Below, one piece after another: positions 12,983-20,917 of a DNA stretch of 64,000 nt (the stretch's first letter is position 1; the number at the start of each line of letters is the position of its first letter). The translations under genes were made by a program, and so were the position numbers. Source of the DNA: Neorhizobium populisoli (GTDB lineage Bacteria; Pseudomonadota; Alphaproteobacteria; Rhizobiales; Rhizobiaceae); assembly GCF_019430945.1 (NCBI RefSeq), contig NZ_JAHYCB010000003.1, forward strand, positions 310,001 to 374,000. The letters are read 5' to 3'. Below the pieces are notes generated by a model. The model saw only the letters and a list, made by a program, of their open reading frames with translations. It was not told the DNA's origin and made no database searches.

Positions 12983-13461
12983 CGTCATTCCTCCTGTTGG
13001 CCGCATCCAGCGCGGGCAAAGTGGCTCTTCAATATCTCTTACGGATGACAACAAGGCCGCCATCCCTCATTCATGCGATGGCGCCGCTCCAGCGTCAGCT
13101 GCAGCTCTGCGGCGCAGCATAACCCGGATCGGCACTCAGGTCATCGGGGAAGAGCATCAAACTTGACTCTCAAAGCCCAAAATTAGGACAGCATGTCTGT
13201 CCTAATTCCCACTTTCTATCGCACAGTTTAGAAAGCTTAACAAGAGCGAGTTTTGAAAATCCCGAGGCGGGAACGACAGGAGATTGCGAGAAAATTCGTA
13301 AGCGCGAAATTTAATTACCGGATGACGCTCACGATATTCAAATGATTGCCGCGAAGATAGGTCCGCGGCGCAGCGCGCGTTTTCGCCCGTTGATTACTTG
13401 ATCAAAAGCCTTAATGTCCGGCTCGCGTTTTCACACTGCAATCCTTCCAAGGTGTCCTTTC
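12983..13461. other. divergent intergenic region of gltB and threonine aldolase
   Basis: About 480 bases with no credible gene. It holds the gltB ribosome-binding site at its left edge, the 27-bp palindrome at 13181-13207, and AT-rich sequence around 13200-13345 that probably contains both promoters. No clear sigma-54 or sigma-70 box stood out. Confidence 0.6.
13181..13207. promoter_or_regulatory. 27-bp palindrome upstream of gltB
   Basis: AATTAGGACAG and CTGTCCTAATT form a perfect 11-bp inverted repeat around CATGT. It lies about 200 bases upstream of gltB and 255 upstream of the threonine aldolase. There is no T-run, so it is not a terminator. The shape fits a dimeric regulator site; an Rrf2-family protein is one possibility because such factors often bind GGACA-type half sites, but this is a guess. 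Confidence 0.6.
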
Positions 13462-14514
13462 ATGTTTTTTGCTTCCGACAACTGGGCCGGCGCCCATCCC
13501 GCCATCAATGACCGTCTTTCCAAGGAATCCAACCGCTTCGCGGCAGCCTATGGAAACAGCGATCTCGACAAGGCAGTCGAAGCGCGATTTGCCGAAGTTT
13601 TCGAACATGACGTCTCCGTCTTCTTCGTCTCGACCGGCACGGCCGCCAACTCCCTGTCGCTGGCCAGCGTCGCCCGCATCGGCGGCGTCGCGTTTTCCCA
13701 CTCGGAAGCGCATGTGATCGAAGACGAACTGGGCGCCCCGGACTTCTTCTCGGGCATGCGCATCATCCCGGTCGAAGGCGAAGACGGCAAGATGGACCCG
13801 GCCAAGCTGACCGCCAAGATCGCAGGCTTCCCGCAGGACGCGCTGCATCACGGCCGCGCCGCCGCCATCACCATGACCCAGGCGACAGAACTCGGCACCG
13901 TCTACAGCCTGGCGGAAACCGCCGCGATCACCAAGATCGCCAAGGATAACGGCCTACCTGTTCATATGGACGGCGCCCGTTTCGCCAATGCCGTCGTCGC
14001 ACTCGGCGCAACCCCTGCCGAAATGACCTGGAAGAGCGGCGTCGACATCCTTTCCTTCGGCGGCACCAAGAACGGCTGCTGGTGTGCCGAGGCAATCGTC
14101 TTCTTCAACAAGGACCTCGCCAAGGACTTCGCCTTCATCCGCAAGCGCGCAGCCCAGCTTTTCTCGAAGACCCGCTTCATCTCCGCCCAGTTCGACGCCT
14201 ACCTGACCGACGACCTCTGGCTCCGCACGGCAGGCCATGCCAACACCATGGCCGACCGCCTGCGCGCCGGCATCCGCTCGCAGAACAGCGCACGCCTCGC
14301 CTGGAACACCACGTCGAACGAGATCTTTGCCGTGCTGAACAAGGCTTCGGCCGAAGCCGCAGAAGCCAAGGGCGCCAAGTTCTACGGCTGGCCGACCCCG
14401 CTCAACATGGCGGAACCGGTGAAGGAAGACGAGACGCTGATCCGGTTGGTAACGTCGTTTGCGACGACGGAAGAGGATGTCGATCAGTTCCTGGCAATCT
14501 GCAAAGCGGGATGA
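13462..14514 (+). CDS. ltaE: low-specificity L-threonine aldolase-like PLP enzyme
   Basis: A 350-residue PLP-dependent enzyme of the beta-eliminating lyase/threonine aldolase family, which splits threonine or allo-threonine into glycine and acetaldehyde. The motifs FVSTGTAANSLSLA (phosphate contact), HMDGARFANAVVALG (Asp contacting the PLP ring nitrogen) and SFGGTKNGCW (Schiff-base Lys) are in the expected order. The start at 13462 begins MFFASDNWAGAHP; the upstream extension to 13414 has no family character. It is transcribed alone and converges on higA. Confidence 0.88.
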   Translation: MFFASDNWAGAHPAINDRLSKESNRFAAAYGNSDLDKAVEARFAEVFEHDVSVFFVSTGTAANSLSLASVARIGGVAFSHSEAHVIEDELGAPDFFSGMRIIPVEGEDGKMDPAKLTAKIAGFPQDALHHGRAAAITMTQATELGTVYSLAETAAITKIAKDNGLPVHMDGARFANAVVALGATPAEMTWKSGVDILSFGGTKNGCWCAEAIVFFNKDLAKDFAFIRKRAAQLFSKTRFISAQFDAYLTDDLWLRTAGHANTMADRLRAGIRSQNSARLAWNTTSNEIFAVLNKASAEAAEAKGAKFYGWPTPLNMAEPVKEDETLIRLVTSFATTEEDVDQFLAICKAG

Positions 14515-14540
14515 AGTCCCCGGCTTGCTGCGTCACGATC

Positions 14541-14574
14541 GATATGGCCCGTTGTCATTGTAACGAGCCATATC
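14541..14574. terminator. hairpin between ltaE and higA
   Basis: GATATGGC and GCCATATC form an 8-bp stem with a further GTT/AAC pairing inside. It lies between the convergent ltaE and higA genes. The T-run is poor, so it is a weak terminator candidate. Confidence 0.5.
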
Positions 14575-14580
14575 GCCTCC

Positions 14581-14892
14581 TCAAGCAGCAGCGTCGATCT
14601 TAAGCTCAGGTATCGCCGCGAGTTGATCCTTAAGCGCCTCGGCTCCGATCTTGAGATCGTAGCTTGCTTGCATGTTCATCCAAAACTGCGGAGACGTCTG
14701 AAAGAACTTCGCCAACCTAAGGGCCGTGTCAGGCGTAATGCCATTCTTTTCAGCAATGATGCGTTCGATTCGCGTGCGCGGGACGCCAAGCTTTTTCGCA
14801 AGAACATAGGAGGTCATGTTGAGAGGAGACAGATATTCCTCACGCAATATCTCGCCAGGATGAATAGCGGGAAGCAGGGAACCAAGTGCCAT
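14581..14892 (-). CDS. higA: HigA-type antitoxin (Xre-family HTH)
   Basis: A 103-residue HTH protein typical of HigA antitoxins: it opens with the family motif IHPGEILREEYLSPLNMT, followed by a helix-turn-helix (YVLAKKLGVPRTRIERII) and the ITPDTALRLAKFFQTSPQFWMNMQ signature. It should neutralise HigB and repress the operon. AAGGAGG lies six bases before the ATG at 14892. The gene follows the toxin gene by 31 bases, the usual toxin-first order of hig loci. Confidence 0.92.
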   Translation of the reverse strand: MALGSLLPAIHPGEILREEYLSPLNMTSYVLAKKLGVPRTRIERIIAEKNGITPDTALRLAKFFQTSPQFWMNMQASYDLKIGAEALKDQLAAIPELKIDAAA

Positions 14893-14923
14893 TTGAAACC
14901 TCCTTGTTTCTAGGGGTGCATTA

Positions 14924-15208
14924 TCAGTCGTGATAGTCGACGATTTCCACATTTTCGGGACCGGCTGGCGTCCAGACGAAACAGACGCGCCACTGGTCAT
15001 TGATGCGAATAGAGTGCTGGCCTTTTCTGTTTCCCTTCAGAGCCTCCAAACGATTGCCGGGAGGAAGCCGCAGGTCGGACAGTTGGGTAGCGTCATCCAA
15101 AAGTGAAAGCTTGCGTTGAGCGGCGCGAACCAAATCTGCCGGGAAGCCTTTTGGTGCGACCCCAAGGGCCACTTTTTCCGTCAAATCCGACCTATGGGAA
15201 ATGATCAT
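14924..15208 (-). CDS. higB: HigB-type mRNA interferase toxin (RelE superfamily)
   Basis: A 94-residue basic protein of the HigB/plasmid-killer branch of RelE toxins, which cut mRNA on the ribosome. The family hallmarks LRLPPGNRLEALKGNRKGQHSIRINDQWRVCFVW and the terminal VEIVDYHD are intact. The start MIISHRSDLTEKVA at 15208 is preceded by GGAG at good spacing. An upstream frame start at 15247 lies inside an operator palindrome and is unlikely. Confidence 0.92.
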   Translation of the reverse strand: MIISHRSDLTEKVALGVAPKGFPADLVRAAQRKLSLLDDATQLSDLRLPPGNRLEALKGNRKGQHSIRINDQWRVCFVWTPAGPENVEIVDYHD

Positions 15209-15223
15209 CAAACAGCTCCAAGC

Positions 15224-15248
15224 ATTGGTATCATAGAGAGATACCAAT
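15224..15248. promoter_or_regulatory. higBA operator 1 (proximal)
   Basis: ATTGGTATC and GATACCAAT form a perfect 9-bp inverted repeat around 7 bases, 16 bases upstream of the higB start. It shares the core GGTATC with the second palindrome; centres are about 36 bp apart, roughly 3.4 helical turns. Confidence 0.75.
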
Positions 15249-15262
15249 GAAGATCAAGAGGC

Positions 15263-15281
15263 GGTATCATCGAATGATACC
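15263..15281. promoter_or_regulatory. higBA operator 2 (distal)
   Basis: GGTATCAT and ATGATACC form a perfect 8-bp inverted repeat around CGA. Together with the site at 15224-15248 it fits two HigA dimers binding the hig promoter. The LysR-family gene begins to the right on the same strand, so this is its 3' side. Confidence 0.75.
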
Positions 15282-15302
15282 AGATCACCACGAAGACGTA
15301 GC

Positions 15303-16160
15303 TTAAACCACCCGCTGCGGCGCGATCTTCGCCACGATCAAATTCGACAGCGCCTCCACGAGTGCCGCGTCCGCCCCACGCCTCGGCACCAGCACGAATT
15401 CCACATCCTCCAGAACCGGCAACCTTTCAGCCGGAATTTCCTTCAGCCCGGTCGGCGCCATACTGCGTGGCTGCACCAGTACGCCCATGCCCGCCCTGGC
15501 CGCTGCCGTTAGCCCGCTGAGGCTGCCGCAGGTGCAGACGATTCGCCACGACATCTTTTCCCGGTCGAGCGCTTCCTGCGCCACGCGCCGGGTGATCGAC
15601 GGTGGTGGAAAAGCAATCAGCGGCAAGGCATCACCGCGCGCCAAGACATGTTCCGGATCCCGCGCCAGCCAGACCAGCGGCTCGCGATACAGCAGCCGCC
15701 CATGGGTTTCGCCGAGATGCCGCTTGGCGAGTACGAGATCGAGATCGCCGACATCCTGCATCTGGTAAAGCACGGCCGAAAGCGCCACCGTCAACTCCAG
15801 ATCGACCAGCGGATAAAGCCGGATGAAGTCTTCCAGGATGGACGTCAGACGGTTTGCCACCACGTCTTCCGAAACCCCGAGCCGCAGCCGACCGCGCAGC
15901 CGGCTTTCCCCGAATAGCGAAGCCACCTTGCCGTTGAGATCCAGCATGCCGCGCGCGTATCCCAGCAGCGCCTCGCCCTCCGCCGTCAGCCGCACCTGAT
16001 GCGTATCGCGAAACACGAGCTGCTTGCCGAGCGATTTTTCCAGCCGCTGGATATGCTGCGTCACGGTCGATTGACCGATGCCCAGTCGCGACGCTGTTTC
16101 TGTAAAACTGCCCGTCTGTTGCAGCATGACGAAACTGCTGAGATGCGATAGATTCAACAT
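15303..16160 (-). CDS. LysR-family transcriptional regulator
   Basis: A 285-residue regulator with an N-terminal winged HTH (FVMLQQTGSFTETASRLGIGQSTVTQHIQRLEKSLG) and a substrate-binding domain from about residue 90. The gene is divergent from the bile-acid-symporter-like transporter starting at 16250, the usual arrangement for a LysR protein and its target. The 89-base gap must contain both promoters; no clear T-N11-A palindrome was picked out. The inducer is unknown. Confidence 0.9.
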   Translation of the reverse strand: MLNLSHLSSFVMLQQTGSFTETASRLGIGQSTVTQHIQRLEKSLGKQLVFRDTHQVRLTAEGEALLGYARGMLDLNGKVASLFGESRLRGRLRLGVSEDVVANRLTSILEDFIRLYPLVDLELTVALSAVLYQMQDVGDLDLVLAKRHLGETHGRLLYREPLVWLARDPEHVLARGDALPLIAFPPPSITRRVAQEALDREKMSWRIVCTCGSLSGLTAAARAGMGVLVQPRSMAPTGLKEIPAERLPVLEDVEFVLVPRRGADAALVEALSNLIVAKIAPQRVV

Positions 16161-16249
16161 GCCTATCGGCTTTCGTAATAACTGTTAGTGTTTGCATCCT
16201 GCTTCATGATAAGCGAGATGGGAAGCCTCAAATTCGAGGAATCCCGTCC

Positions 16250-17248
16250 ATGAGCCGCTTCCTGCCAGACCGATTCACGGTCCTCCTGATCTGCACCGTC
16301 ATTCTTGCATCCGTCCTGCCGATTCACGGCATCTATGCGGAATGGTTCGATGTGGCGACCGACATTGCTATTGGCCTCTTGTTCTTCCTGCATGGCGCCC
16401 GCCTGTCGCGCGACACGGTCGTTGCCGGCATCCTGCACTGGCGCCTGCACCTGACCATCCTGCTGACGACGTTCGCGATCTTCCCGATTCTCGGGCTGAT
16501 GATCGGCTTCATTCCGGAAAGTGTGCTGGCCGCCCCGCTTTATATGGGCATTCTCTTCCTCTGCGTGCTGCCGTCCACCGTGCAGTCGTCGATCGCCTTT
16601 ACTTCCATGGCCGGCGGCAATGTCCCGGCGGCGATCGTTGCAGCGTCTGGATCCAACATCTTCGGCATGTTCCTGACACCTCTGCTGACCGGTCTTCTGC
16701 TCTCGACCACCGGCAATGGCGGTTTTTCCTGGGATGCGATGCAGAGCATTCTGCTGCAGCTCCTGCTGCCCTTCGTCGTCGGCCAGATCCTGCAGCCCTG
16801 GATCGGCAACTGGATCCGTTCGAAGAAGAAGATCCTCGCCCCGGTCGACCGCGGCTCGATCCTGATGGTCGTTTATCTCGCCTTCTCGGAAGCGGTGATG
16901 GAGGGTCTGTGGCATACGTTCTCGGCCACTGATATCGCCGTCGTCATCGTCGTCGACATGGCGCTGCTCGCCGTCGTTCTCTGCATCACCATGTTCGGCG
17001 CCCGCCTGCTCGGCTTCAACAAGGAAGACGAGATCACCATAACCTTCTGCGGTTCGAAGAAGTCGCTGGCAAGCGGCGTGCCGATGGCAAATGCCATCTT
17101 CGCCAACCAGTCCTCCTCGATCGGCGCGATCGTGTTGCCGCTGATGCTCTTCCACCAGATCCAGTTGATGGCCTGCGCGGTGATCGCCCAGAAATACGCC
17201 AATCGGCTGAAGCTGAAGGATACGGCGGCCGCCCAGGCCGCCGCCTGA
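16250..17248 (+). CDS. bile acid:sodium symporter family protein (SBF-like, YfeH type)
   Basis: A 332-residue inner-membrane protein with about ten hydrophobic segments. It has the family features DIAIGLLFFLHGARLSR, CVLPSTVQSSIAFTSMAGGN and FCGSKKSLASGVPMAN, found in the SBF-like/YfeH branch. It is expected to carry an organic anion; substrate cannot be told. Its probable regulator is the divergent LysR gene. It ends four bases before the convergent TetR gene stop, leaving no room for a separate terminator. Confidence 0.85.
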   Translation: MSRFLPDRFTVLLICTVILASVLPIHGIYAEWFDVATDIAIGLLFFLHGARLSRDTVVAGILHWRLHLTILLTTFAIFPILGLMIGFIPESVLAAPLYMGILFLCVLPSTVQSSIAFTSMAGGNVPAAIVAASGSNIFGMFLTPLLTGLLLSTTGNGGFSWDAMQSILLQLLLPFVVGQILQPWIGNWIRSKKKILAPVDRGSILMVVYLAFSEAVMEGLWHTFSATDIAVVIVVDMALLAVVLCITMFGARLLGFNKEDEITITFCGSKKSLASGVPMANAIFANQSSSIGAIVLPLMLFHQIQLMACAVIAQKYANRLKLKDTAAAQAAA

Positions 17249-17251
17249 TCC

Positions 17252-17827
17252 TCAGCGTCCAGTCTTGTTTGCGGAAAGAAGCCGGACAGCCTCGGAGATA
17301 TGGTCTCTCAGACGCTCCGGCTTTTCTTTTGCATCCGGGTCAAGCCCGCCTCCGAAGGCTCCGGCCGCCGTCCAGGCGGTGGCGAGCGTCATGAGTGACG
17401 TCAGCAGGAATGCGGGCGGCAAAGCGCCGTTCAGTTCACCGCGATCTTGAGCGGCCTTGATCTGCTTTATCTTTGCGTCGGCCGCCTCCTGTCGAGCCGG
17501 CAGCCCGTCCGGTTTTTGTTCGAGATTGAACCAGGCCATCAGCCGCATGACCTCGGGGTTTGCCATCGCAAAATCAAAAACTTTTGCGGCATAATCGGGC
17601 AGGTCATCGGGTGTAAACGGCACCGCTTCATAGGCGCCGGTCAGATTTTTGCTGAGAACTGCGGCAAACAGCCCATCCTTGCTGTCGAAATAAATGTAGA
17701 TGAGGTTCTTGTTGCAGCCCGCGGTCTTGGCAATCCGGTCCACCCGCGCACCGGCAATGCCATAGGCGGAAAATTCCGCAAGCGCCGCATCCAGTATCTT
17801 TTCCCGCGTCGCCTCCGCATTGCGCAT
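17252..17827 (-). CDS. TetR/AcrR-family repressor
   Basis: A 191-residue regulator with the N-terminal TetR HTH (REKILDAALAEFSAYGIAGARVDRIAKTAGCNKNLIYIYF) and an all-helical ligand domain with a TetR_C-type end. It is divergent from an SDR gene and the shared 99-base gap contains a 36-bp palindrome that should be its operator, so it probably represses itself and the SDR. The ligand is unknown. Confidence 0.92.
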   Translation of the reverse strand: MRNAEATREKILDAALAEFSAYGIAGARVDRIAKTAGCNKNLIYIYFDSKDGLFAAVLSKNLTGAYEAVPFTPDDLPDYAAKVFDFAMANPEVMRLMAWFNLEQKPDGLPARQEAADAKIKQIKAAQDRGELNGALPPAFLLTSLMTLATAWTAAGAFGGGLDPDAKEKPERLRDHISEAVRLLSANKTGR

Positions 17828-17882
17828 CGACAGCCTCCGATTCTTTTTTAAATCCTAGCAATTGACTAAACGGTTAGACAGG

Positions 17883-17918
17883 TCCATTTTATAACTAACA
17901 AGTTAGTTATAAAATGGA
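17883..17918. promoter_or_regulatory. 36-bp operator palindrome between tetR-type gene and SDR
   Basis: TCCATTTTATAACTAAC is followed by AA and its perfect reverse complement, giving 17-bp arms. The right half ends nine bases before the SDR start codon, so binding would block SDR expression. A related imperfect CTAA-ACGG-TTAG element lies just upstream near 17865-17877. Confidence 0.85.
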
Positions 17919-17926
17919 GTATAAAC

Positions 17927-18769
17927 ATGTTTCGTAAGACCTGGTTCATCACCGGCGCCAACAGCGGTTTCGGCCGTCTGATGGCGGAACAATTGCTGTC
18001 ACGCGGTGATCGCGTGGCGGCTACGCTTCGAAAAATGGATGCACTCGACGACCTGAAGACCCGATACGGCGACAACCTTTGGCTGGCCGAGCTCGATATG
18101 ACCGATCTGTCGAGGGTTCGCTCGGTCGTCGATCGCGCATTCACCGAACTCGGATCGATCGACGTGATCGTCAGCAATGCCGGTTACGGCCTGTTCGGTG
18201 CGGCGGAAGAACTGACCGACGAACAGGTCGATCACCAACTCGCTACCAATCTGGAAGGCCCTATCCGGCTGATCCGCTCCGCGCTGCCGCATCTGCGCGC
18301 CCAGGGTGGCGGGCGGATCATCCAGATTTCCACGTTTGGCGGCCAGGCGACGCTTCCGGGCGGCTCGCTTTACCATGCCGGCAAATGGGGTATCGAAGGT
18401 TTCTGCGATGCGGTGGCGCAGGAAGTCGCCCCCTTCGGTATCGACATGACGATTGTCGAGCCGGGCGGTGCCCGAACCAATTTCCGCTTCGGCAGCGCCC
18501 GGGTCGGGCCAGCGCTTGAGGCCTATGAAAACACCCCTGCCGGCATGACCCGAAAGATCCTTGCCGACACCTCGCGGCTGCCGATCGGCGATCCGGCAAA
18601 GATGGTCGAGTTTATCATCGAAAGCGCCAATCAGCACCCGGCTCCCAGGCGCCTGGTGCTGGGCAGCGATTCCTACATGATGATCGAGCGCGCCCTGTCT
18701 GAAAGGCTTGAAGCCATCCGGGCCCAGAAGGAGATCGCGTTTTCTACCGATTTGCCTCCGGGCGTGTGA
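17927..18769 (+). CDS. short-chain dehydrogenase/reductase (SDR)
   Basis: A 280-residue classical SDR. The cofactor motif TGANSGFGRLMAEQL (TGxxxGxG) lies near residue 9, the NAG motif appears as SNAGYGLFG, and the active-site Tyr and Lys as YHAGKWG. The substrate is unknown; its size and C-terminal extension resemble oxidoreductases often controlled by TetR proteins. It is probably repressed by the divergent TetR gene through the 36-bp palindrome. Confidence 0.9.
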   Translation: MFRKTWFITGANSGFGRLMAEQLLSRGDRVAATLRKMDALDDLKTRYGDNLWLAELDMTDLSRVRSVVDRAFTELGSIDVIVSNAGYGLFGAAEELTDEQVDHQLATNLEGPIRLIRSALPHLRAQGGGRIIQISTFGGQATLPGGSLYHAGKWGIEGFCDAVAQEVAPFGIDMTIVEPGGARTNFRFGSARVGPALEAYENTPAGMTRKILADTSRLPIGDPAKMVEFIIESANQHPAPRRLVLGSDSYMMIERALSERLEAIRAQKEIAFSTDLPPGV

Positions 18770-18782
18770 TTAGCGCATACAA

Positions 18783-18819
18783 AAACGGCCCCTCCCCGGA
18801 GACCAGGAAAGGGCCGTTT
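18783..18819. terminator. terminator between SDR and hsp20
   Basis: AAACGGCCC and GGGCCGTTT form a perfect 9-bp stem with A- and T-rich ends, between convergent genes, so it can act in both directions. Confidence 0.8.
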
Positions 18820-18878
18820 GCGGCTTGCAGTCTTTGCCAGTCGACGACCCGAAGGGCGCATCGGCTGGCGGGGGAGGA

Positions 18879-19358
18879 TCAGTTGACCTGCTGCGGAGCG
18901 ATCTGGGCTTCGATCGTCTTCGGCGCAACGGCGTCGGCAGCGATCGAAATGCGGCGAGGCTTCATGGCTTCCGGAATATTCCGGACGAGATCGATGTGAA
19001 GTAGGCCGTTCTTCAGCGAAGCGGTCTGGACCTCGACATGATCGGCAAGCTGGAAGCGGCGCTCGAAGGTGCGCTTGGCAATGCCGCGATACAGGAATTC
19101 GCTCTTGTCGGCGGATTCGTCTTCGCTCTTTTCACCCTTCACCGTCAGCGCATGGGCCTGGGATTCGATCGAAAGTTCGGTTTCGTCGAAGCCGGCAACG
19201 GCCATGGTGATGCGATAGGTGTTCTCGCCGGTCCGCTCGATATTGTAGGGCGGATAGCTGGGAGCCTGGTCGGCAGGATTACGGTTGTCGAGCAGGTTGA
19301 AAAGGCGGTCGAAACCGACGGTGGAACGATAGAGCGGCGAAAAATCGACGTGACGCAT
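18879..19358 (-). CDS. small heat-shock protein (Hsp20/IbpA family)
   Basis: A 159-residue chaperone that holds unfolding proteins in a refoldable state. It starts MRHVDFSPLYRSTVGFDRLF, the standard rhizobial IbpA-like N-terminus, followed by the alpha-crystallin domain (YNIERTGENTYRITMAVAGF through GLLHIDLVRNIPEAMKPR, about residues 38-140). AGAGGA precedes the ATG at 19358 by five bases. Its short leader may fold over this ribosome-binding site as in ROSE-type RNA thermometers common in rhizobial hsp20 genes. Confidence 0.93.
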   Translation of the reverse strand: MRHVDFSPLYRSTVGFDRLFNLLDNRNPADQAPSYPPYNIERTGENTYRITMAVAGFDETELSIESQAHALTVKGEKSEDESADKSEFLYRGIAKRTFERRFQLADHVEVQTASLKNGLLHIDLVRNIPEAMKPRRISIAADAVAPKTIEAQIAPQQVN

Positions 19359-19359
19359 G

Positions 19360-19379
19360 GTGTCCTCTCTTGAAGCGAC
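19360..19379 (-). promoter_or_regulatory. possible ROSE-like RNA thermometer hairpin
   Basis: Read on the minus strand, the leader just before hsp20 has UCGCU upstream of the Shine-Dalgarno AGAGGA. CUUC can pair with GAGG across an AAGA loop, with mismatches and G-U pairs, giving a weak stem that covers the ribosome-binding site. U-Y-GCU opposite the Shine-Dalgarno is the ROSE hallmark. The upstream hairpins were not modelled, so this is tentative. Confidence 0.4.
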
Positions 19380-19591
19380 GTTGCGGTTTGGGTGTGGCAT
19401 TCAGCATCCCGTAATGGCAATGCCGGAGCCGTTCGGCAGGCCCTCATCGGCGCCTGCAGACATGAGATGGTGACGACCTTTCGGCGGTTCAAGCCCTTCG
19501 TGAATTCGCGTTTGACGAAGAACCGGACCTTCGGAAACCGGTCGGCAATTGACGGAAATCAAACACTCAGTCACAAATAATTGCTCTTAAA

Positions 19592-19629
19592 ATCGTAGGC
19601 AGACTGGATGGGGATCTGCCGCCTACGAT
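19592..19629. repeat. inverted repeat upstream of membrane-protein gene
   Basis: ATCGTAGGC and GCCTACGAT form a perfect 9-bp inverted repeat with an 20-base centre that can pair further (AGA with TCT). It lies 22 bases before the start of the membrane protein at 19652, so it could be a regulatory site or a leader hairpin. It has no T-run. Confidence 0.55.
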
Positions 19630-19651
19630 CTTGCAACCAGGGGACAAAGCC

Positions 19652-20815
19652 ATGTCTGGCATTCGCAATACCGGGCGGCTCCTCGCCGCCCTCGCTCTGT
19701 TTACCGGGACCGGCGCCGGGCCGGCCGCCGCCCATGTCAAATGGTTCGCCCCCTATATCGTCGGCGCCCCGCCGCAACCTATCTCTTCCATGCTCAGCAA
19801 TGCATGGTTCTGGATCGGGATCGCCCTTGTCCTCGTGTTTTTCCTCGCCACCCGTGTGGTCGAAAAATCGGCGGGCGGCGAAGTGATCCTCAGCGGCCTC
19901 GACCGCCTGACCGACCCGCTCTACAATCGGCTGGACGATTTCGTCCGAGTGGTGGTCGGCGCGTTCTTCATCGCCATCTTTGCAGTCGGCGGCGTTTACC
20001 TGACGCCGGACCTGAAGACGCCGTCGGAGCTCATCTCCTGGATGCAGCTGCTGATCGCCATGCTGGTCTTCTTCCGCACCACCCAGCCTCTCGCGGGCAT
20101 CGGTATCGTCCTGCTCTGGCTCCTGGCGCTGCGTGACTACGACATTTTTCATCTGCTCGACTATCTCGCCCTCGGTCTCGGCGTCGCCGTGTATCTAGTG
20201 CTGGAAGCTTCGCCCAATGAGAAATGGCGTCAATACCGTTTCCAGGCGTTGCGCTGGGGCGTGGCGATCGCGCTGATGTGGTCGAGCCTTGAGAAATTCG
20301 CCTATCCGGACTGGTTCTATCCGCTCGTCGTGGAAAAGCCGTTCCTGACCTTCGGCATGCCGCGCGACGTCTTCATTCCGATGGCGGGCATCGCGGAATT
20401 CACCATGGGCTTCGGCCTTCTCTGGACGCCACTGGTCAGGCGCCTGTCGGCGATCGCCCTGTTCGTCATCTTCAATGCGGCGGTCTATCCGTTCGGCCGC
20501 GTCGATCTTATCGGTCACGCGCTGATCATGGCCGTCATCGTCTCCATCGCCGCCGACCACACGCGCGACGAACCGCTGATGCCGGCCTTCGAGCGAATGT
20601 TCGTCGGCGTTCCGGCAGGAATCGCAGCGGCGCTGGTGATCTTCGTCTCGTCCTATTGGGGTCTGCATATCGCGCTCTACGGTCATGAAGGTGCGGCAGG
20701 CCCGGCGATCTACCACACGACGCATGGTCCGGACCCGGATCACCCCCACCCCACCGACGCCGCCGGTCACGCGGAGCCCGGACAGGCCGGTGCCGAACCT
20801 CCGCCCAAGCCCTAG
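19652..20815 (+). CDS. multi-pass membrane protein with His-rich C-terminal tail
   Basis: A 387-residue protein not recognised as a named family. It starts with a signal-like segment (RLLAALALFTGTGAGPAAAH), then about nine hydrophobic helices between residues 45 and 345 (e.g. WFWIGIALVLVFFLA, LISWMQLLIAMLVFF). The charged loops contain conserved-looking EKFAYPDWFYPL and FTMGFGLLWTP, which recall DoxX-like membrane proteins. The C-terminal ~45 residues carry His/Asp/Pro clusters (HTTHGPDPDHPHP), which could bind a metal. GGGGA precedes the ATG at 19652. It is divergent from hsp20. Confidence 0.75.
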   Translation: MSGIRNTGRLLAALALFTGTGAGPAAAHVKWFAPYIVGAPPQPISSMLSNAWFWIGIALVLVFFLATRVVEKSAGGEVILSGLDRLTDPLYNRLDDFVRVVVGAFFIAIFAVGGVYLTPDLKTPSELISWMQLLIAMLVFFRTTQPLAGIGIVLLWLLALRDYDIFHLLDYLALGLGVAVYLVLEASPNEKWRQYRFQALRWGVAIALMWSSLEKFAYPDWFYPLVVEKPFLTFGMPRDVFIPMAGIAEFTMGFGLLWTPLVRRLSAIALFVIFNAAVYPFGRVDLIGHALIMAVIVSIAADHTRDEPLMPAFERMFVGVPAGIAAALVIFVSSYWGLHIALYGHEGAAGPAIYHTTHGPDPDHPHPTDAAGHAEPGQAGAEPPPKP

Positions 20816-20917
20816 CTTCGCCAGGTTATAGCGCTCGGAAAGCCGGCCGCGTTCTTGAACCCCGCGTGAACGGCCGGTTTTGGCTCCGTTCACACGGGCC
20901 TTGCTACAAACGCATCA

